This document shows, piece by piece, positions 55,201-64,000 of a stretch of DNA of 64,000 nucleotides. A program made the position numbers and the translations under genes. The notes under the pieces were generated by a model, which was not told the origin of the DNA, made no database searches, and saw only the letters and a list, made by a program, of their open reading frames with translations. Source of the stretch: Tigriopus japonicus (taxonomy: Eukaryota > Arthropoda > Copepoda > Harpacticoida > Harpacticidae); NCBI GenBank assembly GCA_010645155.1, contig CM021314.1:3691940-3755939 (forward strand). The letters are read 5' to 3'. Positions within the stretch are counted from its first letter, which is position 1. Each line of letters starts with the position of its first letter.

Positions 55201-56953
55201 AACTAAAAATTAAACTTAAACCTTGAGCAATGAGCACCCAAGGTACGATAATTTTCCTCACTCAGCAAACATGTGACCAATGGTTTCCTACCTTGAACGA
55301 GAACATCGGCCTGACCCAAAGGCAATTCATAATCATGGATGGGCACTTCTTCGGCTGCTGAGCGGTACAAAATCTTCGGCTCGAAGAAAATGCACGGGTT
55401 TTTGTCCCTAATGCATGAGAGGAGAAGACCTTTGGCCATTGCCGGACCCCGGGGAATAACGACCTAGAGGAAACAGGGGGAAAATTGCAGAGCAAGCAAG
55501 TTCTCCTCGAGCACCATGCCAAACGTTGGACATTTACAAAACCGAAATTAATCAAGGATTCTTTAAGGCAGTTTTACCAAACCAAACGTGAATGAAAGTA
55601 AAAGATTCTGCTTTGAAAAAATATTCAAGTTTGGTAAATGAACGCAACAGAAGTGAAGAGTTTCAATTGATGTTTGGTTGTATATTGGTTGGCTTAGCCA
55701 GGGACCACTGTACGTCAGGACCAATTTCAAAAATACACACTGGGTCCGATCATTGTACTAAAATGTGAGGTTTTTGCAACAAATATATTGTTCCGTTTAA
55801 TTTTCATTGTACTAATCGGACCCAGTGTGTATTTTGAAAGTAATCCTGGCTTGAGCCATCCTTGGCTTAGCGCAGAAACACTACTCACCTTTAATCCTGG
55901 CGTATGAGCGAAATAAGCCTCGGGACTTTGTGAGTGATACAAGGCTCCGTGACCAACGGCACCCCAAGTAGCGCGAAACGTCAAACTCCCGCAATCAAAA
56001 ATTCCCCCGCTACGGTAACGGTATTTGGCGGCCTCATTGACAATCTAGACATATCCAAGTCAATAGAACTCTCTCTCTCGCTTAAGTTTTATAGCTGACT
56101 CTGACTGGGCTCAAACCTGATCAAATGCGGGGAAGATATAGTCAGCGAATTGAATTTCGGCTATGGCCGTGGCTCCTGCGGCAGCCATGCCGATACCAAA
56201 ACCAGCGATGCCTTGCTCGCACAATGGCGTGTTAAATACCCGATCTTTGCCATATTTGTCTTGGAGACCCACGGTGCATCGAAATACGCCCCCAAAAGCC
56301 ACATCTTCACCGAATATCACGGCCGTAGGATCTTTCTCCAAGGCCAGATCCAAAGCGTTGGTCACAGACTGGAGCAAGGTCATCTTTTCAGTGGCACCTA
56401 CAACGAGCGATCCAAAGCAAGTCAAGATGAGTCGACAATCGGAATCGCCTCTATTCTAGTAGTAATGGCTGCTTCAAAGATTTCGTGCCAACAAGTTTTT
56501 CAAGAAACATTTGACGTTTGAATCTGTAAGCTCAAATCTTGAGATATGCACAACGGCACTTGGTTTAAATGGACAAGTGCGAAGTGTTACAATAAATCAT
56601 GACGCCTTTTGCAAAATTGCTTCTATTCTAATGGTCTGTTTTCGTTTTTACAATTTAATGGTTTGTAGCTACTGATTCTCACAATCAAGCAATCCCACTT
56701 TGATTCATGTTTTCTACGATCGTCCTCTAAAGTATCTTGAGTTTAAGTTAGTAGCCGTTATCAGTCCCTCAATGGGCGTGTCTGACCCACCTGCACACGG
56801 AGGTTGAGCATCGGGGACGTAGGTAAAATGAGCCGCTGATGACGTAGCCGAGGTGCTGAGAGTCCGGGAGTGGGCCCACCCATGGTGAATGGGAAGGGGA
56901 CGGGCTCGAACCAGTAACGATCCACCCAGCCTGAGGCCGTTCACGAGGAACAT
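49086..56953 (-). CDS. BCKDHB: branched-chain 2-oxoacid dehydrogenase E1 beta subunit, mitochondrial (six exons)
   Basis: Coding exons in order on the minus strand: 56953-56791, 56397-56117, 56044-55889, 55463-55292, 49690-49458 and 49226-49086, giving 381 residues. With the alpha subunit it forms the thiamine-diphosphate E1 of the mitochondrial complex that decarboxylates the 2-oxoacids of leucine, isoleucine and valine. Residues 1-45 form a basic, Ser/Arg-rich, acid-free presequence. The transketolase-like pyrimidine-binding domain follows, with [16 protein letters not shown] and NTPLCEQGI, whose Glu should contact thiamine. [12 protein letters not shown] then supplies the conserved His. 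The C-terminal domain carries [10 protein letters not shown] and [11 protein letters not shown] and ends in CGHDTPFP and [10 protein letters not shown]. All five introns are GT-AG and phases agree. The length is close to the animal norm of about 390, so the gene looks complete and functional. Intron 4 (5.6 kb) includes an assembly gap. Confidence 0.95.
49458..49690 (-). CDS. BCKDHB: BCKDHB exon 5
   Basis: [17 protein letters not shown] to AELAASIQ. Acceptor CTTTAG, donor CAG|GTGAGA. It ends in phase 0. Confidence 0.95.
50048..50146. other. assembly gap (99 N)
   Basis: A run of 99 undetermined bases. The true size and content are unknown. It falls inside an intron, so no BCKDHB coding sequence is lost. 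Confidence 1.
50820..51027. mobile_element. hAT-type MITE (208 bp) with 8-bp target duplication
   Basis: The inverted ends AGGGGTGTGCAAACT and CAGGGGTGTGCAAACC (minus strand) match. Perfect direct repeats AACTACAC flank the element at 50812-50819 and 51028-51035. The interior is rich in GGGCCA motifs (CGGGCCACACC, GTGGGCCACG). A CAGGGGTG end with an 8-base duplication is characteristic of hAT elements. It is too short to code for anything. Confidence 0.85.
52390..52710. mobile_element. inverted-repeat element, family B, copy 1
   Basis: The left arm includes TTCAAGTGAGCGTTTTAAAT followed by CTTACCGCTA. The right arm (52616-52700) carries the complement of the same strings, ending in TTTCCCATTGGC against CAATGGGACATG on the left. 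The arms are roughly 90-100 bases. A third copy of the sequence lies at 53737-53950. The borders are approximate. Confidence 0.55.
53341..53410 (-). repeat. SINE body fragment, copy 3
   Basis: On the minus strand TTAATTCACACCCACAGATG and GGAGAACC match the body of the SINE at 1996-2225. The head with the internal promoter is missing. Confidence 0.45.
53737..53950 (-). repeat. inverted-repeat family B, copy 2 (one arm)
   Basis: On the minus strand it reads AAAGGTTGCTCAAGTGAGCG and continues with CCGCTAGTGGTAAAACAGGG and CCGTTGGCTGTGCG. This parallels 52430-52620 over about 200 bases. Only one arm is present. Confidence 0.5.
55292..55463 (-). CDS. BCKDHB: BCKDHB exon 4
   Basis: [17 protein letters not shown] to LVQ plus the first base of a Gly codon. 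Acceptor CTCTAG, donor AAG|GTAGGA. Confidence 0.95.
55736..55829. mobile_element. small Tc1/mariner-type MITE (94 bp)
   Basis: CACACTGGGTCCGAT and its exact complement ATCGGACCCAGTGTG form the ends, each flanked by TA. It lies in BCKDHB intron 3. It is too short for any gene. Confidence 0.65.
55889..56044 (-). CDS. BCKDHB: BCKDHB exon 3
   Basis: Exactly 52 codons from [14 protein letters not shown] to HTPGLK. Acceptor GTCTAG, donor AAG|GTGAGT. Confidence 0.95.
56117..56397 (-). CDS. BCKDHB: BCKDHB exon 2
   Basis: Acceptor TTGTAG, donor CAG|GTTTGA. It spans [11 protein letters not shown] through IFPAFDQ and holds the GEDVAFGG and LCEQG motifs. Confidence 0.95.
56791..56953 (-). CDS. BCKDHB: BCKDHB exon 1 (mitochondrial presequence)
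   Basis: ATG at 56953 begins [19 protein letters not shown], an arginine-bearing amphipathic presequence. The exon runs through [14 protein letters not shown] and ends CAG|GTGGGT in phase 1. No ATG lies nearer upstream in frame. Confidence 0.88.
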
Positions 56954-59124
56954 TCTACCGGCCAAATCCAACCTCGGGTCAAGTGCACACGGATGAATGA
57001 ATAGTGATGTCCGACCTTGTGTGTGTCTCTCTCTCTAGATCCTCAGCTGAAAAGACACTTCGTTTGTTTGTTGATTAAAATGTTGGTGACTGTATGAGAG
57101 GATCAGCACCACCACCCAACCTCATAAACCTTCAGAACGACAGAGGGAGAAGAGTCTTTTGATTGACCTATGGAGTCTGAAAAAAAAAGATATAAGCGCA
57201 GATGATCCCGTATTTAAGAGTACTCAAATGAAAAATTATGTATTTCTTATACTACATTTATGGGAGCCCTGGATAACTGGAGAGAGGGTGAGCGACGGCC
57301 CGTTACCATGTAAGTGTTATGTCTCGGAGACGAAAAAGAACATACACACTCTCTTTTTCTGAACATAATTCCAAGCTCATGTATTTCACCAAAGACCTCA
57401 CTTTTATCAATTCATCTGACTCTAAGATTTGCCGGCACGAGATGAAGGAATTTCCTCCTGACTTTTGTCTATACCATCCAAATCGTGCCTCGAGCTTGTC
57501 TGGATGGCATTTGTCTACTGAATATCAGTAGTACAGATGGATTTCGAGCAAGTTTTCGAGTTTCGAACTCAACGAACCGAGTTAAAAACGAACCGAACCA
57601 CCCCGAACTCTCGAGTCTTAAACCCAACCGGAAGACGGACTTTCTTGTCATAGGGTTAAAAAATAGAATCTTGGTTGTGTTTTCAATCCCATCAATCTCA
57701 ACATGCCTTGTTAAAAAGTACTCTTCACCCTCCCAATAATACAACATCATAACGGTTGATCATTTTAATCTCAAATTGCTTTTTCAGTGGAGACTGTTTA
57801 ATCACTTTGCAGTCTTTGATTTATTCTTTACTTGCTCTCTACGATTACCTTTATGGCAAGCCTACTTCACATTGGTAGGGTGACCTTAAACATGAACGGT
57901 GAAGTATTTTGTTAGTTCTATTTGGTGGATATCAGAATTACTTTTGTTGTTGGTTCTTTGTTTGTAAAGTAAGAGTGCAGGCCGCTGCAGACTTAATGTA
58001 ATTTTTTATGATGTTAAATTCCCACAATTGGACACTCAAGTATTTCAATTCAGTTTAGTCAGTGGTCACCCTAAATTTGTGACTGATAAGGTAAACAAAG
58101 CCTTTTCCGGTTAAAATCATCACAACATACCGATGGAAGTGCCAAGACATGAAACAAGACCTGCAAATTGAAAAAAAGAAGCAAAATGAAACTGATTGTG
58201 GCAAATGCATTGATTGGAAAAATCACTTTCCAAAGTTCTTAAGCTCGCCAGTTGGTAAAATTGCCAAACATTGAGTTTCAGAAGATGAAAGCAAATCCAC
58301 TAGTCCAAGACTGAACCACCCTGAAAGATCAGGGATGTCTCCTTTATTATCAATGTACTTTAAAAATGAGTCATAAGCCATTTTTGATGTGAAACCTAGT
58401 TTTTGGTTCTCCATTTTTTCCTGAAGTAGTCAGAGTCTCTTTGTCATCCCTCATAATATTCAGACGGTGTCTCAAATTGCTCCAATCACAAGCGTGAGCC
58501 AAATATACAAAAAATTGAAAATTTGAAAATTTGGCATGACTGATTAACAATAGGTTGGCACCGAACATAAACGAACCGACCAAAGGACCCTAAAATCAAA
58601 CCGAACCATCAAATTTCGAACCGAACTTGAAGTTTGATCCCATCAGTACATTTGTCCAGCAGGAGGCATTCGAAACCATGATTCAATATCATGTGGCAAA
58701 CTATTGGACGGCTTTTGTGGAAAGCAACATGGCTGTCATTGTTGGTGGAGTCAATCCAGGTAAATCTTTACTGAGATCCTCAATCTTTGAATCCCAGAGG
58801 CTGATCCACTCGGCAAATTGAGAGAAAAATAAAAAAAGCTCTCATCGGCAATGGAACAAATTGGTGCACGGAAGGGATCTTGGGTCTTCTAAAAAAGCGT
58901 TTTTCATGCTAACAATTTTCCACCACTTATTGATGATTTTGAGGAAGCTTAGGGTTTATCTTGCCCGGGCTTGTTCAAGTTGTTGATGTAAAATTCCATG
59001 GCACTTAACGTAGAATCATCAAAAACGCTCTGAGCAAGCATTACATTAGTTTTTTTGATTGAACGGGGACTAATGGCTTTCTTGGACAGTTTATACGCTA
59101 TCTCTACGTGCTTACCCTGCTCTA
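56954..59124. other. region upstream of BCKDHB, no gene recognised
   Basis: The BCKDHB promoter must lie close to 57000, where CTCTCTCT and GTGTGTGTC runs occur. Farther out, CGAACCGAACC-type strings cluster at 57560-57650 and 58555-58630. The other open frames look random. Confidence 0.45.
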
Positions 59125-59132
59125 GTTCAAAC

Positions 59133-59921
59133 TAGAGCGCTATAATAAAAGAGTACACGCATGTGCCATTTTGGTCCCAAGACGTTGGTTCCATTGTACT
59201 GTGATTCTTGGGTTCGACCTGTTTGAGGCAACTTTACCTATGCACTTTTTGCTACCAAATTGACGCTCATGATCTCAGCTTACCTTTGAAAGCATAATTT
59301 TTGACCGTGATAGCCTTTAAAGGCCAAGGTTGGCCAAAACCGTGGGTGCCGGAAGATAACCTACTCGTTCTCCTTAAACCTCGATGCGCAGCATTGTCAG
59401 CCTGACGACTGCTACGAATGCGCAACTTCACCTGGGCTGCCAGATAATTGTTCAACAAAAAAGTCATTTCACATGACAATGCAATATCGTGCGCAAGGAA
59501 AACGCTCTAATGGCTTCAAGTGACGTTCTAAATATCCACCAATCAATTTTGTATCTAGTTTGATTAAGTTTTCCTAAAAAGTAAGAAACTCAATGCAAAT
59601 CAGCGTGGAGATTCATCAAGAGCTGACATTACCGAGTCAATTCACAGCAGCACTGGGCTTGAATGCGCATCGAGGTTTAAGGAGAATGAGTAGGTTATCT
59701 TCCGGCACCCACGGTTTTGGCCAACCTTGGCCTTTAAAGGCTATTAAGGTCAAACATTATGCTTTCAAAGGTAAGCTGAGATCATGAGCGTCAATTTGGT
59801 AGTAAATAGTGCATAGGTAAAGTTGCCTCAAACAGGTCGAACCCAAGAATCACAGTACAATGGAACCAACGTCTTGGAACCAAAATGGCACATGCGTGTA
59901 CTCTTTTATTATAGCGCTCTA
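59133..59921. mobile_element. long palindromic hAT-like element, TAGAGCGC ends (789 bp)
   Basis: The two arms, about 258 bases each (59133-59390 and 59664-59921), are inverted and about 97% identical by eye. Each starts TAGAGCGCTATAATAAAAGA. Perfect 8-base direct repeats GTTCAAAC flank it (59125-59132, 59922-59929). The spacer of about 270 bases has no recognisable coding content. Short open frames in the two arms are mirror images of one another and are not genes. Confidence 0.85.
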
Positions 59922-60092
59922 GTTCAAACAACTCTCTCACGTGTTTAAAGGTGGGGAAGATTGCCTTGGTGAAATCGTCAGAAGTTGGACAGACGAACCT
60001 CTCTCAGGATTGAAAGTTGTTGTAAACATCCTTGAAGCCATGAACAGCATCAAACAAAACAACCAGTTGCGGACCGGGCAAATGCTGATGAC

Positions 60093-60897
60093 TAGAGCGA
60101 CCGAAAATATTTAATTAAATAAAAAATATTTAATTTAAATATTTTGCGTTTTTGAGCAGCTTTTAAATATTTGGGCCTTTTCCTCTAAAATTAAAGGAAA
60201 ATTCCCGTTTTTCATTGAAATATTCCAAGAATCTCCACAATTTCAGCAAATCTTTTGAAATTTTGACATAAAATCTGACCTTTCCAAAAACTACATTGTC
60301 AAAATCTTCCATTTTTTAAATCTTTTATGACTCTTTTTTGATGGGCATAGGCAAAGTAAAAATGGAAAATATGCGTGGGAAATAAATACTTGGTCTGCTT
60401 GGTCTCAAAATTACATTAATGGATTTCCTTCATCATCCACGTTCTCGTAAGGATGCGAGTCAATCACTCTGAGTTCCTCGAGAAAGAAATTTAAATCTAT
60501 TTAAATCTTAAATAGAAAACCGTAACTCCAACAGGAAAAAAACCGGAAACTCTAGTTTGAATATTCAACGAAACCTTAGGCAGTAAAATGTATTAATTAA
60601 ATGTAGGGTATAAGTAGGAACTGCCAAGAATAACCAATTTTCAGTGCCCGGTATGATTTTTTAGCACTGAAGATTTATTTACTAATATTTTTGCCATTGC
60701 CAATTTTTCATCATATATTTGGATTTTTAAATCAAAATTTTCAAAAATACAATTTATTGCTCCAAATTCTTTGCAAATTTAAATATTTTTTAAATATTTG
60801 GTTGTAATTTAAATATTTTTTTAAATATTTTGATATTTTTTCGTTAAATATTATTTAAATATTTGGCTTTCAAAATTAAATATTTTCGGCCGCTCTA
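60093..60897. mobile_element. hAT-like element, TAGAGCGRCCG ends (805 bp)
   Basis: The left end is TAGAGCGACCGAAAATATTT. The right end, read on the minus strand, is TAGAGCGGCCGAAAATATTT. Perfect 8-base direct repeats CTGATGAC flank it (60085-60092, 60898-60905). The interior is extremely AT-rich, with many AAATATTT strings, especially near the ends. No transposase is present. A truncated relative lies at 44745. Confidence 0.85.
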
Positions 60898-61160
60898 CTG
60901 ATGACTGATGAGGAATACTCTCCCTCAAAGTGCCTCCACAAAGTTCAAGCAAAATAGATGAATGACCATGGGTTTAACCAAAAGAACCCAAAATACAAAA
61001 GAATCTCTACAAAATGGCATTTCTACTGAGATTAGACATTCAGAACCAACATGAGTGTCAAACATGAAAAAATTGCGCAATTTCTCAATCATCAGCAAGT
61101 TAGCCAAAAACACTTTCCTCGATCTTGTCTCGAAAAGCCAGAAGGTCTGCAGGGCAGTTG

Positions 61161-61721
61161 TACAGGGTGTACCACTTAAGCTGAGACTCGATTTTTGTAT
61201 CATAACTCACTTATTATCCATTCAATCAAAAAATGCTGTCACATTATTACAATCCCAGATGCCTTACGTAGACCAACTAATGTTCAATTTTCAAAATAGC
61301 CACCTTTGGTCTTCCCCACGGCCTTCAATCTACCAACTGCAGCATCAGCACAGGCACGCCCCACAATCTGTCTGACTCAAAGTCTCTTCTGAATTGACCA
61401 AATGGAAATTTCCATCCGATTGAGTCCTGGAGATGAACGAGGACATTCGTCCTTGCCTCAGAAATGAGAAAAGACATCTTCACAATAACTTTGCCCAACC
61501 AGTGCGGTATGTCAAAGAGCCCCACCTTGTTGAAAGAGCATGAAGTTCAGAGGCCATTTTCGCACATTTAAAATTGTCGTACAAAAAAATGTTAAAAACA
61601 AGATATCTTGCCAAAAGAATGTACAAATTTTTTTGTTGAAACAAAAAGTGTGAAACTAAAAATAAGCCAGCGCACTAAAGGTAGGAAACTTTCTGTCTTA
61701 ATTTAGAAGGTCCACCTTGTA
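61161..61721 (-). mobile_element. decayed Tc1/mariner-type element
   Basis: Diverged inverted ends TACAGGGTGTACCACTTAAG (61161) and TACAAGGTGGACCTTCTAAA (minus strand from 61721) both start with TA. The minus strand at about 61378-61536 still resembles the second catalytic acid region of the transposase: FQQGGAL, a stop, HTALVGQ, then GKDECPRSSPGLNRMEISIW, where an S-P-D-L-N-P motif would be expected. Stops and substitutions show it is dead. The N-terminal half is missing. Confidence 0.6.
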
Positions 61722-62401
61722 AAAAGTAAAGAAGCTCAGTAAAAAGTACCTGTAATGAAAGGACAATAATTCGTTCCTTTTTTGCAAAAGGAACTGTAAT
61801 GACATTACTTTTCAAAAATAGTGTAATTGTAACGACCCAAATAACCCAAAGAGTACTCTTTGCTTTGCCAAGGTTAACTCTATTTTATCGTTTTTAAAGC
61901 CTGAAGCTGACATTTTAAAGAAAAAAGTTCAAAATCCAAACAAACAGTCATTGCCGACATTTTAAAGGAAGGAATTTTTTTAAGACAGTCTCTTCCCACA
62001 GACAATTGTATTTCAAAAAATTGAAGAAAAATATCAATTATATATTTGGAGACGCTCAAATTTCCAAAAGGTATCGAAATTTGAAGTAATTTTCTGAAAA
62101 TTTATATTAAAAAAACTGGAATAAGTCCGGAATATTGGCTAATCCCACCTAAATTGCTCTTTTTAAGAAATTGATCAAGAAAAACATTCTCACTTTTTCT
62201 CCTCCACGGTTAATCTGTGATTTATTTTTGGTTGGAGAATCACTTCTTCAAATAAGGAGGTAAGAAAAAGACTAACAAAATGAGAAAAATCTCAATTTTA
62301 GCTTTAATAAGAACAGACCAAAGGCAAAATAACTGTTTCCTATTGACGTACATATTTAGCAGTTTCGTGACTAATGTACTGGAGTGCTAAATGGACTTGA
62401 T

Positions 62402-63226
62402 CAAGGAGGACGGTATTACTTGGAGTGGGATCGAGCGAGGGCGCGTTACTGCGTTGGTGTGAATTTTCCTCCGTGATAGCCTGGAGTTAATGAAGAAATC
62501 CAATATAATTCGAATTAATGTCGTTTTGTTGACATAAGTCATAAAACAAAAGTCCACAAGGATTCAATGAGCAATCATTTGATGCCCAATTGATGTCTCT
62601 CAAAGAACTCAAACTGTGTTGTTTCATTGTATTAAGTCAGATATCTTCAAACTCCTGATCTACTGACTTGCTTTGTGATAGTGATTGTCCATCTTTTTTT
62701 GAAAGCAACATTGTTTTTATCATTGGGATAGTTCTAAGACATTCTTCCCCTTGTACAATGATTTGAATGTTCTTCTCTGTCTTTGTTTTTAGCACCTAAT
62801 TGGGGTTCTAAAGCCAAAAGAAGACTGTAAAATGTTGAAAAAAAGATACAAAAAAGATTTTTTTTTGCATTCTATGAAGAGAAAAATGTCCTTAAACAAC
62901 CCCAATGATAAAAACCATGTTGCTTTCAATAAAAGGCGGACAATCACTAACACAAAGCAAGTCAGTAGATCAGTAGTTTGAAGATATCTGACTTAACACA
63001 ATGAAACAACACAGTTTGAATTCTTTGAGAGACATCAATTGGGCATCAAATGATTGCTCATTGAATCCTTGTGGACTTTTGTTTTATGACTTATGTCAAC
63101 AAAACGACATTAATTCGAATTATATTGGATTTCTTCATTAACTCCAGGCTATCACGCAGGAAAATTCACACCAACGCAGTAACGCGCCCCCGCTCGATCC
63201 CACTCCAAGTAATACCGTCCTCCTTG
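62402..63226. mobile_element. long palindromic element, CAAGGAGG ends (825 bp)
   Basis: The outer 295 bases of each arm are about 98% identical in inverted orientation. Weaker similarity continues inward to about 62740 and 62890, leaving a loop of about 150 bases. The ends are CAAGGAGGACGG and its complement. A perfect 7-base direct repeat ACTTGAT flanks it (62395-62401, 63227-63233). If the last G is counted outside the element, the repeat is the 8-base GACTTGAT, as in hAT elements. No coding frame was recognised. High arm identity implies a young insertion. Confidence 0.85.
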
Positions 63227-63233
63227 ACTTGAT

Positions 63234-63737
63234 ATTATTTTAAATGATCCAACAAACTCGAGAAATCATTGACTTATTAATTCTACTGGACAAATCCACA
63301 AAAGAAAGGTTTAAATTTGCCGATTTGCCCTAACTCCTAAGTACAGTTTTTAACAATTTTATTAAAACGCCATATCAAAGCGACTAAGCATTTTTTGGCG
63401 AAATACTATAGTAACGAGTTATTTGTAAAGCCATTCCTTTTTTTTTTTAAAGGAATTCGTGAGTAACGCGTTTCTCAATTTTGGAAAAGGAATGGGAACC
63501 CGTTGGTCTGTGGTTTTACGGCTTTACACTTTACTTCACGGAGTGTCCGGCGACGGCCAAAGACAAATCGCTTCGGACTTTAAAGTTCCTAAACCGTGAC
63601 GGACTAGCGTGTGGGTGGCAAGTGTTGCGTAGGCACACGCCCGCGTGTATGCGCCGTTGCCAGACTGGCTGTCAAGACTGTCAACGTCATCTGCGGCGTC
63701 CCGGTTGGTCCGCTTGTGGGCATAGATTCGTGCCGGG
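63234..63737. other. intergenic, composition shift
   Basis: AT-rich DNA up to about 63480 gives way to clearly GC-rich sequence. No product is recognised. Confidence 0.4.
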
Positions 63738-64000
63738 ATGAGTCGATCTCACAGCCTCCTCGGTCTTGGTCGATACCTTTGGAGACCCGAGACCTGTGCC
63801 CGAGACCGAGCCGATCGAGTGGCTGGCCCGAAGAACAACAACAAACAGCCGAGACAGAGAGGCAAGCCTCGTGGGATCAGGTGCAACGCCGGCCCGTCTG
63901 GCAATCCCCCTGACATGTGTGCGTTGATAGGGCAGTCGGTCAACCTGAGGGCCAAGAACCGGGCCAGCCTCAGTGTTCCTGGCCTAGGTTACCTAGGTGG
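63738..64000 (+). CDS. GC-rich open frame, incomplete at window edge
   Basis: From ATG 63738 (preceding in-frame stop at 63723-63725) the frame stays open for 87 codons to the end of the window. It starts MSRSHSLLGLGRYLW and has a basic, Gln/Pro/Gly-rich middle (KQPRQRGKPRGIRCNAGPSG). I do not recognise a family. The basic composition and the GC jump could suit the start of a retroelement protein or the first exon of an ordinary gene. Long frames also arise by chance in GC-rich DNA. Confidence 0.25.
   Translation, partial: MSRSHSLLGLGRYLWRPETCARDRADRVAGPKNNNKQPRQRGKPRGIRCNAGPSGNPPDMCALIGQSVNLRAKNRASLSVPGLGYLG

Larger units (their letters stand above)
49691..55291 (-). other. BCKDHB: BCKDHB intron 4 (5.6 kb, with gap)
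   Basis: It contains the assembly gap, a hAT MITE, an AT-rich stretch (51700-51765), a family of inverted-repeat elements (52.4-53.9 kb) and a SINE fragment. No nested gene is recognised. Confidence 0.65.

Noticed and set aside
59205..59225. tRNA box B-like GGTTCGACC
   Set aside because: There is no box A or cloverleaf around it. It lies within a transposon arm and is mirrored in the other arm.
59267..59787. Two related small proteins sharing a C-terminus
   Set aside because: They are the same sequence read from the two arms of a palindromic transposon.

Overview
The window looks like nuclear DNA of an arthropod, most likely a crustacean such as a copepod, although the sequence alone does not prove the group. 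Protein-coding sequence is sparse, genes are split by GT-AG introns of up to about 10.8 kb, and the rest is AT-rich DNA full of old transposons, palindromic elements and simple repeats. There are no operons, no CRISPR array, and no convincing rRNA or intact tRNA gene.

Three genes are well supported. (1) 12721-15450, plus strand: a 909-residue class A G-protein-coupled receptor of the alpha1-adrenergic-like octopamine receptor type (Oamb), coded in one uninterrupted exon with a third cytoplasmic loop of about 420 residues. (2) 26041-48202, plus strand: a six-exon gene (472 residues) of the fatty acid hydroxylase / sterol desaturase superfamily, with all histidine boxes present; its first exon was recovered by matching splice phase. 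(3) 49086-56953, minus strand: a complete six-exon gene for the mitochondrial branched-chain 2-oxoacid dehydrogenase E1 beta subunit (BCKDHB, 381 residues), including a 46-residue last exon hidden under an unrelated plus-strand reading frame. Genes 2 and 3 converge, with stop codons 883 bp apart. They act in separate processes (aminergic signalling, lipid/sterol oxidation, branched-chain amino acid breakdown), and nothing suggests joint regulation.

Layout: 1-9 kb holds tRNA-derived short repeats, two Tc1/mariner-type relics (3.7-4.8 and 5.3-5.7 kb) and a non-LTR retrotransposon 3' end (7.7-8.3 kb). 9-12.7 kb is pyrimidine-rich, microsatellite-bearing DNA upstream of the receptor. 15.7-26 kb is intergenic, with an 809-bp hAT-like element at 19.7 kb. 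The long hydroxylase introns carry a palindromic element (40.1 kb), a minisatellite of 33 twenty-base units (41.5-42.1 kb), a second copy of the retrotransposon end, a rearranged mariner (44.0-44.7 kb) and a hAT-like relic. BCKDHB intron 4 holds a 99-base assembly gap and several small elements. The right end, 59.1-63.2 kb, is an array of four inverted-repeat elements of about 560-825 bp, three with clear target-site duplications. The last 260 bases are GC-rich and open in one frame to the window edge.

I found no convincing new enzymatic system. The most noteworthy material is the set of about 800-bp non-autonomous elements with TAGAG ends and 8-bp target duplications, the long near-perfect palindromes, and the homogeneous intronic minisatellite made of TAAT-core units.
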